This document shows, piece by piece, positions 1 to 12,000 of a stretch of DNA of 64,000 nucleotides. Each line of letters begins with the position of its first letter. Position 1 is the first letter of the stretch. The position numbers and the translations under genes were made by a program. Source of the DNA: Sphingopyxis sp. (GTDB lineage Bacteria > Pseudomonadota > Alphaproteobacteria > Sphingomonadales > Sphingomonadaceae); assembly GCA_017745175.1 (NCBI GenBank), contig JAGHZY010000003.1, positions 62,001 through 126,000 on the forward strand, read 5' to 3'. The notes under the pieces were generated by a model. That model was not told the origin of the DNA. It searched no databases and was given only the letters and a program-made list of their open reading frames with translations.

Positions 1-3000
1 TCGTGGCGGCCTGTTTGTAGGCACCACTGCCCTGATTGTCGCGCGCGATCACCGTGTAATTACGGCTCTGTGACCCGGCTTCATAGTCGAAGACCTGGTT
101 GGTCGTGATGACGCCCGTCGTCACGTTGATCTGATATCGACCATCCCAGCTCAGGCTGCTGGCCGATGAGCCATCCCAGAAATAGTAGCGCTGCTCGGCA
201 AAAGCACCCGAGACGCCGACGATGTCGGGATCACTCGCCGTGATCGTCCCGACATAGGCTCCGGCGCCCTGATTTTCGGCAACGCTGAAGCTGTAGGAAG
301 ACGGCAGGCTGTTCTGCTCGTTCACATTGTTGAGATATATATAGACCGTCGTCTCGACCTGATTGAACCCGGCTCCGCCCGCATTGTCGCGCGCGATCAC
401 ACGGTGGTTCGTGTGCGGGTCGGCCTCCCAGTTGAAAGCCGTATTCGAGGTGATCGCCCCGGTGACGGCATCGATGGTGAAGCGCCCGTCGAACGAAGTC
501 GACTGCGCCGTCGTCCCGTTCCAGAAATAATAGCGCTGCTGACCGAAGGCGTTCGACGCACTGTCGATATCGCTCGCCGCGACCGATCCGACATAAGTGC
601 CCGCGCTGCGATTTTCATCGAGATAGAAGCTGTATGATGCGGTTATCGCATTGGTTTCGTTAAGGTTGTTGACGCTGACGGCAATCGTCTGGTCGCGATA
701 TTCGCCGAAGCTGTCGGTGACGCGCACCGTGATGTTGTGCGATGTCGCCGCCTCGTAATCGAGGTTGGCGCCCGTGGCTGTGATCAGCCCGGTGACCGAA
801 TTGATCGCAAAACGGCCGCCCGCACTGTCGAGGAGCTGATAGCTGTAATCGAGCCTCTCGATCGTCGGCTGATACCATTGCGCGCTATAGCCGGCATTGG
901 TCTGGTTATAGAAGCTGAAGAAGCGCGCCCCGGTGTCGGACGCCCCCGCGCCGAAGCGATAGGTATAGGTGTCCGCGACCTTCTGACCGGTGACGGTGTC
1001 GAAGACGCCGCCAAAGGTTTCATTACCGATCAGCGCGGTGCCCGATGGCAGGACATAGCCTTCGACGCGATACCAGCGATCCTGGACGAACCCGCTGGAG
1101 TTTCCATAGTAGAAGTAGGGATTGCCATTGGCCTGGCCGTCCCAGGCGTTCTCGATATTGCCATAGGTCCCGAAATAGAGGCTGTGCCCCATATTGTTTT
1201 CGGGCTTGAAGTAGATGGTGAACTTGTAGGCCTTGCTCGTGTCCGCGGCTCCGACGCCGAGCCACGGCAGCCCGCCTCCATGAGGGTCAGCCTCGGTACC
1301 ATTTTGCCCGGTCTCGACAACCTGCACCTGCGTCCCCGACGGCCCCGTAGCCGTGACGATGCGCTCCTCGCCGATACCGCGCAGCGGAAGCTGCGACAGA
1401 TCGGCTGGCAGCAGGTTGCGTTCGATCGAATCCGGGTCGACGACGGCCGCGGTCCCGACCGCCCTCCCCGCCGGATTGTTCGATGGCGTATATTCATTGA
1501 CCGAGAGCGATGCGCTCGAACCGAGGCCGCGGATGGCAATACCGGTAGGCGCCGTATTGATCACGAGCTTCAGGTTCACCGGCGCACTCGCCGCCGTCTG
1601 GCCATTTTCGGTGGCGCGCGCGGTGGCGATCAGGTTCAGATCCTGACTCCAGCCCGCCGGCGCATGCACCTTGAGGCTCGCCAGCTGTGCCTGGCTCAGC
1701 TTCCATGTCGCGGTCGCGCTGTCGTAGCTTCCCGCGCTCAGCGACACGCCGGCCGGAACGCCGGTGATCCAGATCTGCTGGGTTTCCGATCCGTCGGCGT
1801 CGGGGAAGCTCGCGCCAAGGTTGAGCGCAATGCCGCCCGCATAACCCGAAGTGCCTCCGGCGCTCGAGAACTGCGTGATCGTCGGCGCATCGGCGACACC
1901 GCTGACGGTGATATCGAATTCTTGCGTCGAGGACACGCCGCCCGCATCGACCGCGGTGACGCGAATGCGCGCGGTTCCGCTGGCATTGGCGACCGGATTG
2001 ATCGTCATCGCGCGCACGCCGTTGACGTCGGCCGCGCCGAAGCTGATCCCGGCATTGGTGACGACGTTCGTGCCCGAAATCACCTGCGCCGACAGCTGAA
2101 TCTGGGCATTGGGCGTGATGTCGTCGGTTGCGGTCACCCAGATGAGCTTCCCGCTATCCTCGTTCGTCGACTGCACCGCGATCGCCGCTAGCGCGGGAGC
2201 AGCGTTGGTGCCCCAATGCGTCGCCCAGTTCGCGCGATAGGTGAGATCGGCCATCAGCGTGTCGCGCTCTGCCGTCGTCGTCGGCTTCGTCTTCGTCGCC
2301 ATCAGGCTCGCCAGCGCCTCGATGTTGATCGTCCGGCTGAAGCGCTCGCCAGCAACGATGAAATCGATCTTGTGATTGGCGCGGCTGGTGGCGTCGGCCA
2401 CGACGTACCAGCCCACGATCTGCACGCTCGACGTCGTGCCGATCACCGAAATCTTGAGATCGTTTCCGATGCGCTCGAACCACAGATCCTGATCGTTGAT
2501 CGCGCCCATCGCGTCCTGGAAGCCGATCACATCGACATCATCGCCCGACGGATCGTAGTTCTGAATGAGGTCGGCGCCCGACATGCGATTGACGATGTAG
2601 GTATCGTTGTCGATGCCCCCATTGAGGATGTCATTCCCCTCACCGCCATCGAGCAGGTCGTCGCCCGCCTCGGCAAAAAGCTGATCATCGCCGGTGCCGC
2701 CGAGCAGCACGTCATTGCCCGCCCCGCCATAGATGATGTCGTCACCGGCACCGCCAATCAGCGTATCGGCGCCATCGCCACCGTGGAGCGTGTCACTGCC
2801 CTGACCGCCATCGAGTGTGTCGTTGCCTTCGCGCCCATCGAGGGTGTCATTTCCACTCAGACCGCGAAGAACATTGCTTCCTTCATCGCCGTAGACGGTA
2901 TCGGTATGCTGCGAGCCAGTGATATTCTCGATCGACACATAACCGTCGCCGTAGGTCTGGGCGGCGTAACCACCACCGCGTCCGGTCATCAGGTCGAAGC

Positions 3001-6000
3001 CGATGCCGCCTGAGAAGTGCTCGAACGAGATCGTGTCCGAGCCATCGCCGCCGTTAATATAGTCCCAGGTGGCGCCATCGTCTTCGTCGACAAGAAGCGT
3101 ATCATCGCCGCCCTCGCCGAACAGCGCATCGACCCCGCCGCCGCCCACAAGTACGTCATTGCCATCGCCGCCGAAAAGGCCACCGCGAGCGGGGCCGCCG
3201 ATCCAGTTCTGAATATAGTCGTTGCCGTCGCCGCCAACGAGGTAGTCGTCCCCGGCACCGCCGAGCAACTCGTCGACGCCTGCGCCGCCGGACAGCGTAT
3301 CGTTGCCATCGCCGCCATCGATCAGGTCATGGCCGTCGTTGCCCGAGAGATTGTCACTCCCGCCAAAACCGTAGATCAGGTCGCGACCCGACTGGCCCGT
3401 CAGCGTATCGCCGCCCGATGTCCCTTCCAGCACATCGTCGCGGTCGGCCACTGCGATGGCGATCGTCCGGCTGATCGTGAAAGGCGTCCCGGTCTGGTCG
3501 GTCGCAAGGATGTCGACCGCAACACTTGCACCCGCCTCGAAGTCGAACGACGCGCCTTCCTTCAGTCGCAGCGTATTTCCGATGAGTTCGAACCGCGTGT
3601 CCGCCACCGCGAAACTGTAGATTGCGCTCGGAAGACCCGCCGTGTCGGGATCGGTCACCGTCAGCATCCCGAGCGCAATCGCCGGCTTTGCCTCGCCAGG
3701 GCCGACGCGGTCGCGCTCGGCGACGTCGGCGACGAGAGGCGACCAATTGAGGCTGATCGGCGCTTCGTTGAGATCACTGATCGCGATCGTGACCGCTGAC
3801 TGGACCTGATGATATCCCGGCGCCCCGGCGTTGTCGCGCGCAATCACCTGATAGATTTTGGACGGAGTCCCGACTTCATAGTCGAGCACGCCATTGACGC
3901 TGATCTGCCCGGTGGTCGCATCGATCGCATAGCGGCCATCACCGGACGTTGCCGAGGCATTCGAACCATCCCAGAAATAGTAACGCTGCGATGCGAAGGC
4001 TCCGGTCTGGTCAAGATCGGTGGCAGCGACGGTCCCCACGACCGTTCCCGCTGCGACATTCTCGTTCACCGCCATGCTGTATGCGGCGGGCAGGCTGTTC
4101 GCCTCGTTCAGATTGGCGATCTCGATCGAGACGGCGGTCTGCGCCTGGAAATAGCCCGAGCCGCCCTCATTGTCCCGGGCGACGACTTGGTAGGTGGCCG
4201 ATGTCGTGCCCGCCTCGAAGTCGAGCGCCGCATTGGCAGTGATCTGACCGGTCAGCGCATCGATCGCATAGCGGCCGTCGCTGCTCACGCTGCTCACGGC
4301 GCTACCGTTCCAGAAATAGTAGCGCTGCTGCGCGAAGATCGAACCGGCCATGTCAGTATCGGCGGCAGCGACGGTTCCCACGACAGTGCCGACTGCGACA
4401 TTCTCGTTGACCGTCATGCCGTAGCTGGCCGGCAGGCTGTTTGCTTCGTTCACATCGGCGATACCGATCGTGACCGTTGTCACTGCCTGATTATAGCCGG
4501 AAGCCCCGGCATTATCCCGCGCGATCACCTGATAGGCTTTCGAGGGCGATGCGGCTTCGAAGTTCAGCGCACCTTCGACCCTGATCTGCCCGGTGGTCGC
4601 ATTGATCACATAGCGTCCATCGCCGGAGGTGGCCGAGGCGTTCGAACCATCCCAGAAATAATAACGTTGCGATGCGAACGCCCCGGCCCGATCGAGATCG
4701 CTCGCCGCGACCGAACCGACGACCGTGCCGACCGCGACATTCTCGGCGACCGACATGGCATAGCTTGCAGGGAGGCTGTTGGTCTCATTGCGGTTTTCGA
4801 CCGCAACCGTGAAGTCCTGTTCACTATGGGCGCCGTTGCCATCCGTGACACGAACACGCACGATATGTGACGCCGCCGCTTCGAAGTCGATGCCCGACGG
4901 GTTGGCAACGCTGAGCTTGCCGTCCGCTGTCATCGCGAAACGCCCGCCGGCATCGTTCACCAGCGAATAACTGATGCCATCACCCTCGACGTCGAAGCTC
5001 TCGAACTCACCGATGATCGTCCCCGCCGCGACAATGCTGCCCGGAGTGGATTCGGCTACCGCGAGCGAACCGCCACCCTTGATCGCCAGCGCGCGCGGCG
5101 CATCGTTCACGGACGCGATACTGACATTGACCGGAAGTTCGACCGTATGACCATCGCTGTCGGCGACGACAACGATAAAGCTGTCGCTGCCGCTGGCATC
5201 GGCGTTCGGCGTATAGGTCAGCGCGCCGGTTGCCGGATTGAAGTTCGAGATCACGCCCTTCGCCGGACCTGCGCCATCCTTGATCTGATAGCCGGTGATG
5301 TTGCTGTCGTGATCGATGACGCCGTAATTGCCGTCGATCGCGATCGCGCTGTCCTCGCTCGTCGAGACCGCACGTGGTGCCGACGGGACGATTGGCGCCG
5401 CCTTGCCGCCCTTGTGCCAATAGCGATCGAGCATATCGGCGATAGCGGCCGGAACCGACGTCGGGATCGCCGCCGAGACGGCGGTCATCGCCGTTATCAG
5501 ATTGAGCGTATCGGGATGGTCGAGGAAGATCGCATGTGTCGTTGTCTGGATCGACCGGACCTTGCCCGGCGAGGCGACGGCGAAGAAGTCCGCGACCGTC
5601 ACAACCGTATCGTCGCCGATGACGCCGATTTTCAGGTCCGAACCAACGCGGGTCAGCCAGAGCCGATCATAGCTGACATCCTTGTCGAAGCTGATGATGT
5701 TCGTGCCCGCGGTATCCACGATCCGGTCGGCGCCGTCGTGCGCCTGGACGAGGTAGAGATCATCTCCCGCACCGCCGTGAAGCAGGTCATCGCCGCCACC
5801 GCCGACCAGCACATCATTGCCGTCGCCCCCGGTCAACGTGTCATTGCCGCGCTCGCCGTAAATCTCATCGTCGCCGGCTCCGCCATCAAGCACGCTGTCG
5901 TTGCCGTCGCCGCCGAGCAGTGTGTCGTTGCCACCCTCGCCGCGCAGCTGGTCGATGCCCGCCCCGCCGACGAGAATGTCATCCTCGGTTCCGCCCCAGA

Positions 6001-9000
6001 GTTGGTCATCGCCGTCCCCTGCGGTCAGATTGTCCTCGCCAGCGCCGCCATAAAGGATATCATTGCCCGATCCGGCGATCAGGACGTCATCGCCGCCCTT
6101 GCCGTCGACAATATTGTCGCCATCGAGCGCATCGATGATATTCGCATTGCCATCGCCGGTGATCGTGTCGCCGCCCGTTCGCGAACCGACGACATTCTCG
6201 ATCCCGAACAGCGTGTCGCCTTGGGCATCGCCGCCTGACTGTGCCATCGTAACGCCGAGATTGATTGTGACCGCCGCTGAGTTGACGTAGCGGACAGTAT
6301 CGCCTCTGCCGTCAGTGGCATTGGCGCCGCCATCGAGGCGATCGGCACCAGCACCGCCTTCGAGGACATCATCGCCAGCTTCACCGTAGAGCAGGTCGTC
6401 GCCTTCAAGGCCGCTCAGCACATCATCGCCTGCCCCGCCATAAAGCAAATCGGCCGCAACGCCGGTCTGACCCATGACGAGATCCGCCTCGGCGGTGCCA
6501 TTCAGCGCCGCGCCGCTGGTTGCCGAGAAGATGCTTGCAAGCGATACCACGAGGCCATCGTTGAACTGCAGCGCCTCGACGCGGCCATAAACGGTGAAAT
6601 GATCCTTGACCGTCAACTGCATGGCAGCCGACCCGCCGTAGCGGATAACCAGGTCCGGCCCGCTAGCGCTCGGAACCCCGCCACTGGCGCGGATGAAGGT
6701 CAGATCGGTGAGACTGATGCCCGCCGCAAACTCAATCGCGTCCTGGTCGCCGCCGCTGATCGTCGTGTCGAACTTGTCGCGCGTGACCTGCTGGCCGTTG
6801 ATCTTGGCAAAGCCGCCGAGCCATCCCGCGCTGTTCCAGGCCGCCGGCGCCGGCATCGCCGTGCCCGCCGCATAGCTGTACTGTGCATAATCATAGACGA
6901 GCTCATTGCCCGGTCCGCGAATTTCCAGACGCCAGTAATATTTGCCGCTGCCAGACGGAGTCCCAGTGTTAGTCCAGGTCGCGGAATAGCCATCGGCGAG
7001 CACGCCGGCCGTCGTCACCGCTTCCTCGACTGTGAAATCTCCTTCACGGATCGTGTCCGCGCCGCTCGTCGGCGACCAGATATAGGTATCGTTGCCAGCG
7101 CCGCCCATCAGCACGTCGGCACCGCTGCCGCCATCGAGTTCGTTGTCGCCCTCGTCGCCGCCGATGTCGTCAGCAGCGCCGCCGCCGATCACATTCTCGA
7201 TCGAGTCATATTCATCGCCGGCGGCATCGCCAAGATTGTTCGACTGAGCGGACAGGCGCACGCGAACCGCCGACGCGGCCGACGCGTAGGAGGCCGTGTC
7301 TATCCCTGAGCCGCCGACAAGGACATCCTTGCCCGAGCCGCCATCGAGAACATCGTTCCCGGTGCCGCCATAGAGCACATCATCGCCGCCCTCACCGCGC
7401 AGCGCGTCCGAACCGGCATTGCCCGCAATGATGTCGTTGCCCGAGCCGCCCGCGACGACATCGTCGCCCGCGCCCGCGGTGATCCAGTCGGCCACAACCG
7501 TCCCAGCGAGCGGCGTTGTCAGCGTGCCATCGGCGCCATCTGTGCCGGCAACGAGATTGGTCATACCCGGCGCGATGTCCAGAATGCCGGTCGCATAGAA
7601 AGCAAGCTTCTCGATCTGGCCCGGCAACTTGTACCAGTCCTTGATCGTGACGCTGTCGGCAACCGCGCTGAGATTGGCCACCTCGAGATCGTCGCGGGAC
7701 ACCGCCAGAACCAGATCATCGCCGTTGCGACGCAGGATGACGTCCTGCAGATTGATCCCCGGTGCGAACTCGATTGTATCGACGCCCGCATTCGCGGTGA
7801 TCGTGGCTCCTGCGGGCGGATTGAAGACCTTGAGGGTCCCGGTCGCGGCATCATAGTCGAAGCGTCCGACCCACTGGAAATCAGGCTTCTCTGCCGTTCC
7901 GAAATTCTGGCGCAGGATCGTACCACCAGGCCCGGTGACGACACCGGTCGCCGGATCATAATTGAAGCCCGCCGCCGTGTTCCAGTCGCCAGCCGACGAC
8001 CAGACCACCGACCAATAATTTGCATATTCGTCGAAATAGATATCGCGGCCATCGCCGCGCGCGAATTTGAAGGTGTCGTCGCCGGCTCCGCCTGCAACAA
8101 TGTCACCATCACCGCGTCCGCCCGACAATATGTCGCGATCCGCCCCGCCATAGAGGTCGTCGGCTCCGGCATCACCGGAGATTGCATCGGCTCCCGCGCC
8201 GCCAATCAGGGTGTCGGAGCCCATTCCGCCGATGAGCAGATCGCGGCCCGTATCGCCCGCCACCATGTCGTTGCCCGACGCGCCATTGCCGATATCATCG
8301 CCGCCAAGGAGGAAAAGCCGGTCGTTTCCGGCGCCGCCATAGACGAAGTCATTGCCGTTGGTACCAATCAGCACATCATCGCCCGAGCCGCCGACGATGA
8401 AGCTGGTCAGGTCGCCGATGCGAATTTCATTGCCGTCGGCGAACTTCAGCCATTCGACACGCTTGAATGGATTCGAGAACCAGTCCTTGACGGTCAGCTG
8501 CGTGCCGCTGAAGCTTTCAACGCCCGTATCCCGGTCGGTCTGCATCACCTGGATGATGAGATCATTGCCCGGTGCGCCACTTGTCCCTGAGCGCTGCATC
8601 CGGACGTCGCCGATGCCGATGCCGGCGCCGAACACGACGGCATCGTCACCGCCAGACACGGAACCCTGCTGAATCCCGGCAGGTGCGCCAAGCCAATCGG
8701 GACGGATCACGCCCGCAGCGAAGGGGTTACTCTTCCACGCCTCGATCTTCGCCATGCGCTGTGTGATTGCGTCGCCGGCACCCGAAGACACCGGAGCTCC
8801 AGTTGCATCCTCTTCGGCGGAATCGGCACCGTCGCCGAACCGGAGCAAATACTGGTCGGAGCCCGTCCCGCCTTTGAGGTCGTCGCCGTCACCCTTGCCG
8901 CCGGTCAGGATATCATCGCCCGCGCCGCCGATCAGAATGTCGATGCCAGCCCCACCCTCGAGCCAATCCGAACCTTCGCGCCCGCGAAGAACGTCGTTGC

Positions 9001-12000
9001 CGTCGCCGCCGTCAAGATAATTGCCATCGCCGCCGAGCGCCCATGCATCCGCAGTACCGGCGTCCAGCGTGTCGTTGCCTTCGCCACCGAGCAGCCAGTC
9101 ATCGAGACGCCCCCCATAGAGCGTATCATCGCCAGCTCCGCCGAAGACGTTGTCGCCAAGGTTCGATGCGTAAATGATATCATTGCCCGCGCCACCGTCG
9201 ACGGTCGCGGAAATACCGACGTCAAGAACACGACGATCCGACGTTTTGAAATCGACCGATGCCTCAGTCGCAAGCGCGCGCGAGCGGGAAATCGTAAAAC
9301 GTGCTTCGCCTGTCGCTTCGTCGACGACGACATCGTCGATCCAGACGAGCGGCTCGCCGCTCTCACCATCGACGATGGTACCCGAGCCGGCAACAGTTTG
9401 CGTTCCATTGGCGAGTGCGGCGGCGCCAGACGTCACCGTCGCGGTCAGCGCGAAACTCTCGTTGCCCTCGACGTTCAGATATTCGGGCTCGTTACCGCCG
9501 ACCACGTAGTCGGGATTGCTATTGTTGTCAGCGATAACGGCCGTGCGAACGAACAATTCCGTCGAACCCTCGGCGAAGGTTGCGACGGTTGAATTGATCC
9601 AGTTGACACCATCCAGCGAGACTTGGATATTGCCGGCGCCAGCAGCGCCATAGTCGATGCCCGCCCCGTTCGCCTGCGCGTCAGCGAGAGACAAGGCAAC
9701 GGTGATGGCTTGCGAGGCCGCCTTCGACAGCGACAGGCGGAAAACGGCAAAACCGTCACCTTCCCAGGCATAGCTGTCGCCGACAAGCAAAGTCGGCAGC
9801 GCGGCCGCGCCATCGATTACCGTCGCAACGGCGGCGTTGCCCATAACCCGCATGGAAGACGACACGCCAAGGCCCGCTATGAAATTTTCGGCTGCCTCAG
9901 CAAGACCATCGCTTGCCACCGACACGTTGACCGTCGTGCGCCGCGCGCCGGCGGCGAAAACCGCCGCCGATGCCAAGCCCGTAAAGTCGGTACCGCTCAC
10001 CGCAATGTCGTCGTTCAGGCGGTTATTGACCCTGTATCCGCTTTGATCGGCAAGCTTTCCGGTCCGCAGGTCGATCACATCTGCGGCGCCGGTTGCCGAG
10101 ATGGCAGTCTGCCCACCGACGTCGATCTCGTCCGTCGGATCATAGGGACCATATCCAAGGTTGTAGACGCGACGAAGCTTGCGTGACTGCAGATCGATAG
10201 CAAAGTTGAAGGACAAGTCGGCGGCACTTGAGTAAGTCGATTCCAGCAGATAACCAAACCCGCCGAACCAGTCGGATGCAGCTCGCTTGTCGAGACCTAA
10301 CGCGTTGGCGTGCGACAGGGTGAGCGCCAGTTCGCTAACCATCTCGCTATTCCTCGCAGTATCACTGACATTGAGCAGCGTCGTGAAGAATGCCCTGTTG
10401 CTCAGGAAGCTCGTATAGCTGATCGCCGTCGAAATCGCGCCGAGGATGCTGACGGTGCTGAGATCTTCCTGGCCTGTCGCCTGCAAACTATTGTAAAGTG
10501 CCCGCTTGACCAGCTTGTTACCGCCCAGGATCGTGATATCCTGTCCTTTGAGCGTTTTCAGGACGCCGAAGTCGACCACGTCGTAAAGCGCGGTTTTCTT
10601 TGAGAATTTGGCGACGACATGATCCTTGTTCGCCGAACTGTCCTGACGGAACACGAACTTGTCAGAGCGCATGCCATAGTTGCCGAAATCGATCGACGCG
10701 GCATTCACCAACTGGCCGCCGGTAGCGCCGATGATCGAATTGATCGTGTTGGCGGCCATTTCGGCCATGCTCTTGGCTACCTGCTTCGATCCACCCTTCT
10801 TGCTGTAGACATTCGCAACCTGGACCTGAGCTGACGCCTCGTCCCAGACGAGATCGGCGCCGGACCGAGGCGTGCCGCCGAACAGCGATCCGATGGTCCC
10901 GCCGATCAGATTGCCCAAGAACGAGAAAATCGGCGTTAGCACCGGATTCCCGGCCGCGATGATCGCGCCGATCTTCGAGCCGATGCTAGCCCCGATCTGC
11001 CCGCCGACCGACTTGAAGGTGTAAACGAGTGCCGCCAGCTTGTTTCCGATGACCGCGCCGACGGCAGCGACCGCGTCCGGTCCCGCGGCCGTTTCGCCCA
11101 GGCCGAAGGCGTTCACTAGCGTCGAGTTGAGATATTCGCCGAGCGCGGTCGAACCTATGTCGCCGAGGAAGCCATCGATGCCCAGTACGTCGAAAAGTTC
11201 TTCGGCGACGAAATCGCTGACGAGACGCGTCGCTTTGAGGCCCAGATTACGTCCAAGTTCGATGTCGAAAGACGCAAGGATGGCACCGCTTTTCTCCGTC
11301 CCCGCAATCTGGTCATTGAGCAGCGATCCCAAGGTGCTGCCAATGGTCTTCAGGACCGCACTGGAAGCAGCGCGGAGGACCGGGTTATCGCCGGCGAGTT
11401 CCTTACCGAGCAAATTGCCGATGATCGCGCCCGCGTCACGGAAATCGAGACCGAGCGGTGCACCCGCCAGATCAACTCGGGTTATGCCCTTGAGCGGGCC
11501 GTCGGTATATTCCTTGATGACCCCACCGCCCGTAGGCGTCTTCTTGCCGACGACTTTGACCTTGCCATTTTCGTCGAGAACCGGGCGACCGATGGAATCG
11601 CGCAGGATGATATCGTTTTCGCCCGCCCCGGTCCGAACACGGGCGTCGTTGATCCGCGCAACCGTTTCACGTAGATTCTCGTCATTCGTCTTAAAACGTC
11701 CTTCGACGCCAATAATATTGTTATCAGCATCATAGATAAACGATGTGGTCGCGATCTGGATGAGCTTCTCTCGGGTATAATCTTCGTCACTGAAGAAAAA
11801 GTTGGTCTGCTGACCCAATCCCCGTCGCTTGTATTCCTCATTCGCGAGCAAAAATTTTCTAGTATCACTGGAATATAATTGATTATACACTTGGTCTGGA
11901 CTGAAATCCCTCCCAGAGTGAACATTTTCAGATGAAATATCAGGCAAGAAAGGAGCAGGGATATTACTATTATCCGGTTCCAGAATTCCGAGCGCATTGC

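Noticed and set aside
737-6238. Long plus-strand open frames (737-2191, 3017-3799, 3809-4870, 5147-6238)
   Set aside because: They are antisense shadows of the giant RTX gene; their sequences are Asp/Arg/Ile-rich without any domain, while the minus strand reads clean RTX and cadherin repeats.
2530-9300. Tandem short repeats resembling a CRISPR array or satellite
   Set aside because: The repeated units encode GGxGxDxLx nonapeptides in frame and have no constant repeats with unique spacers.
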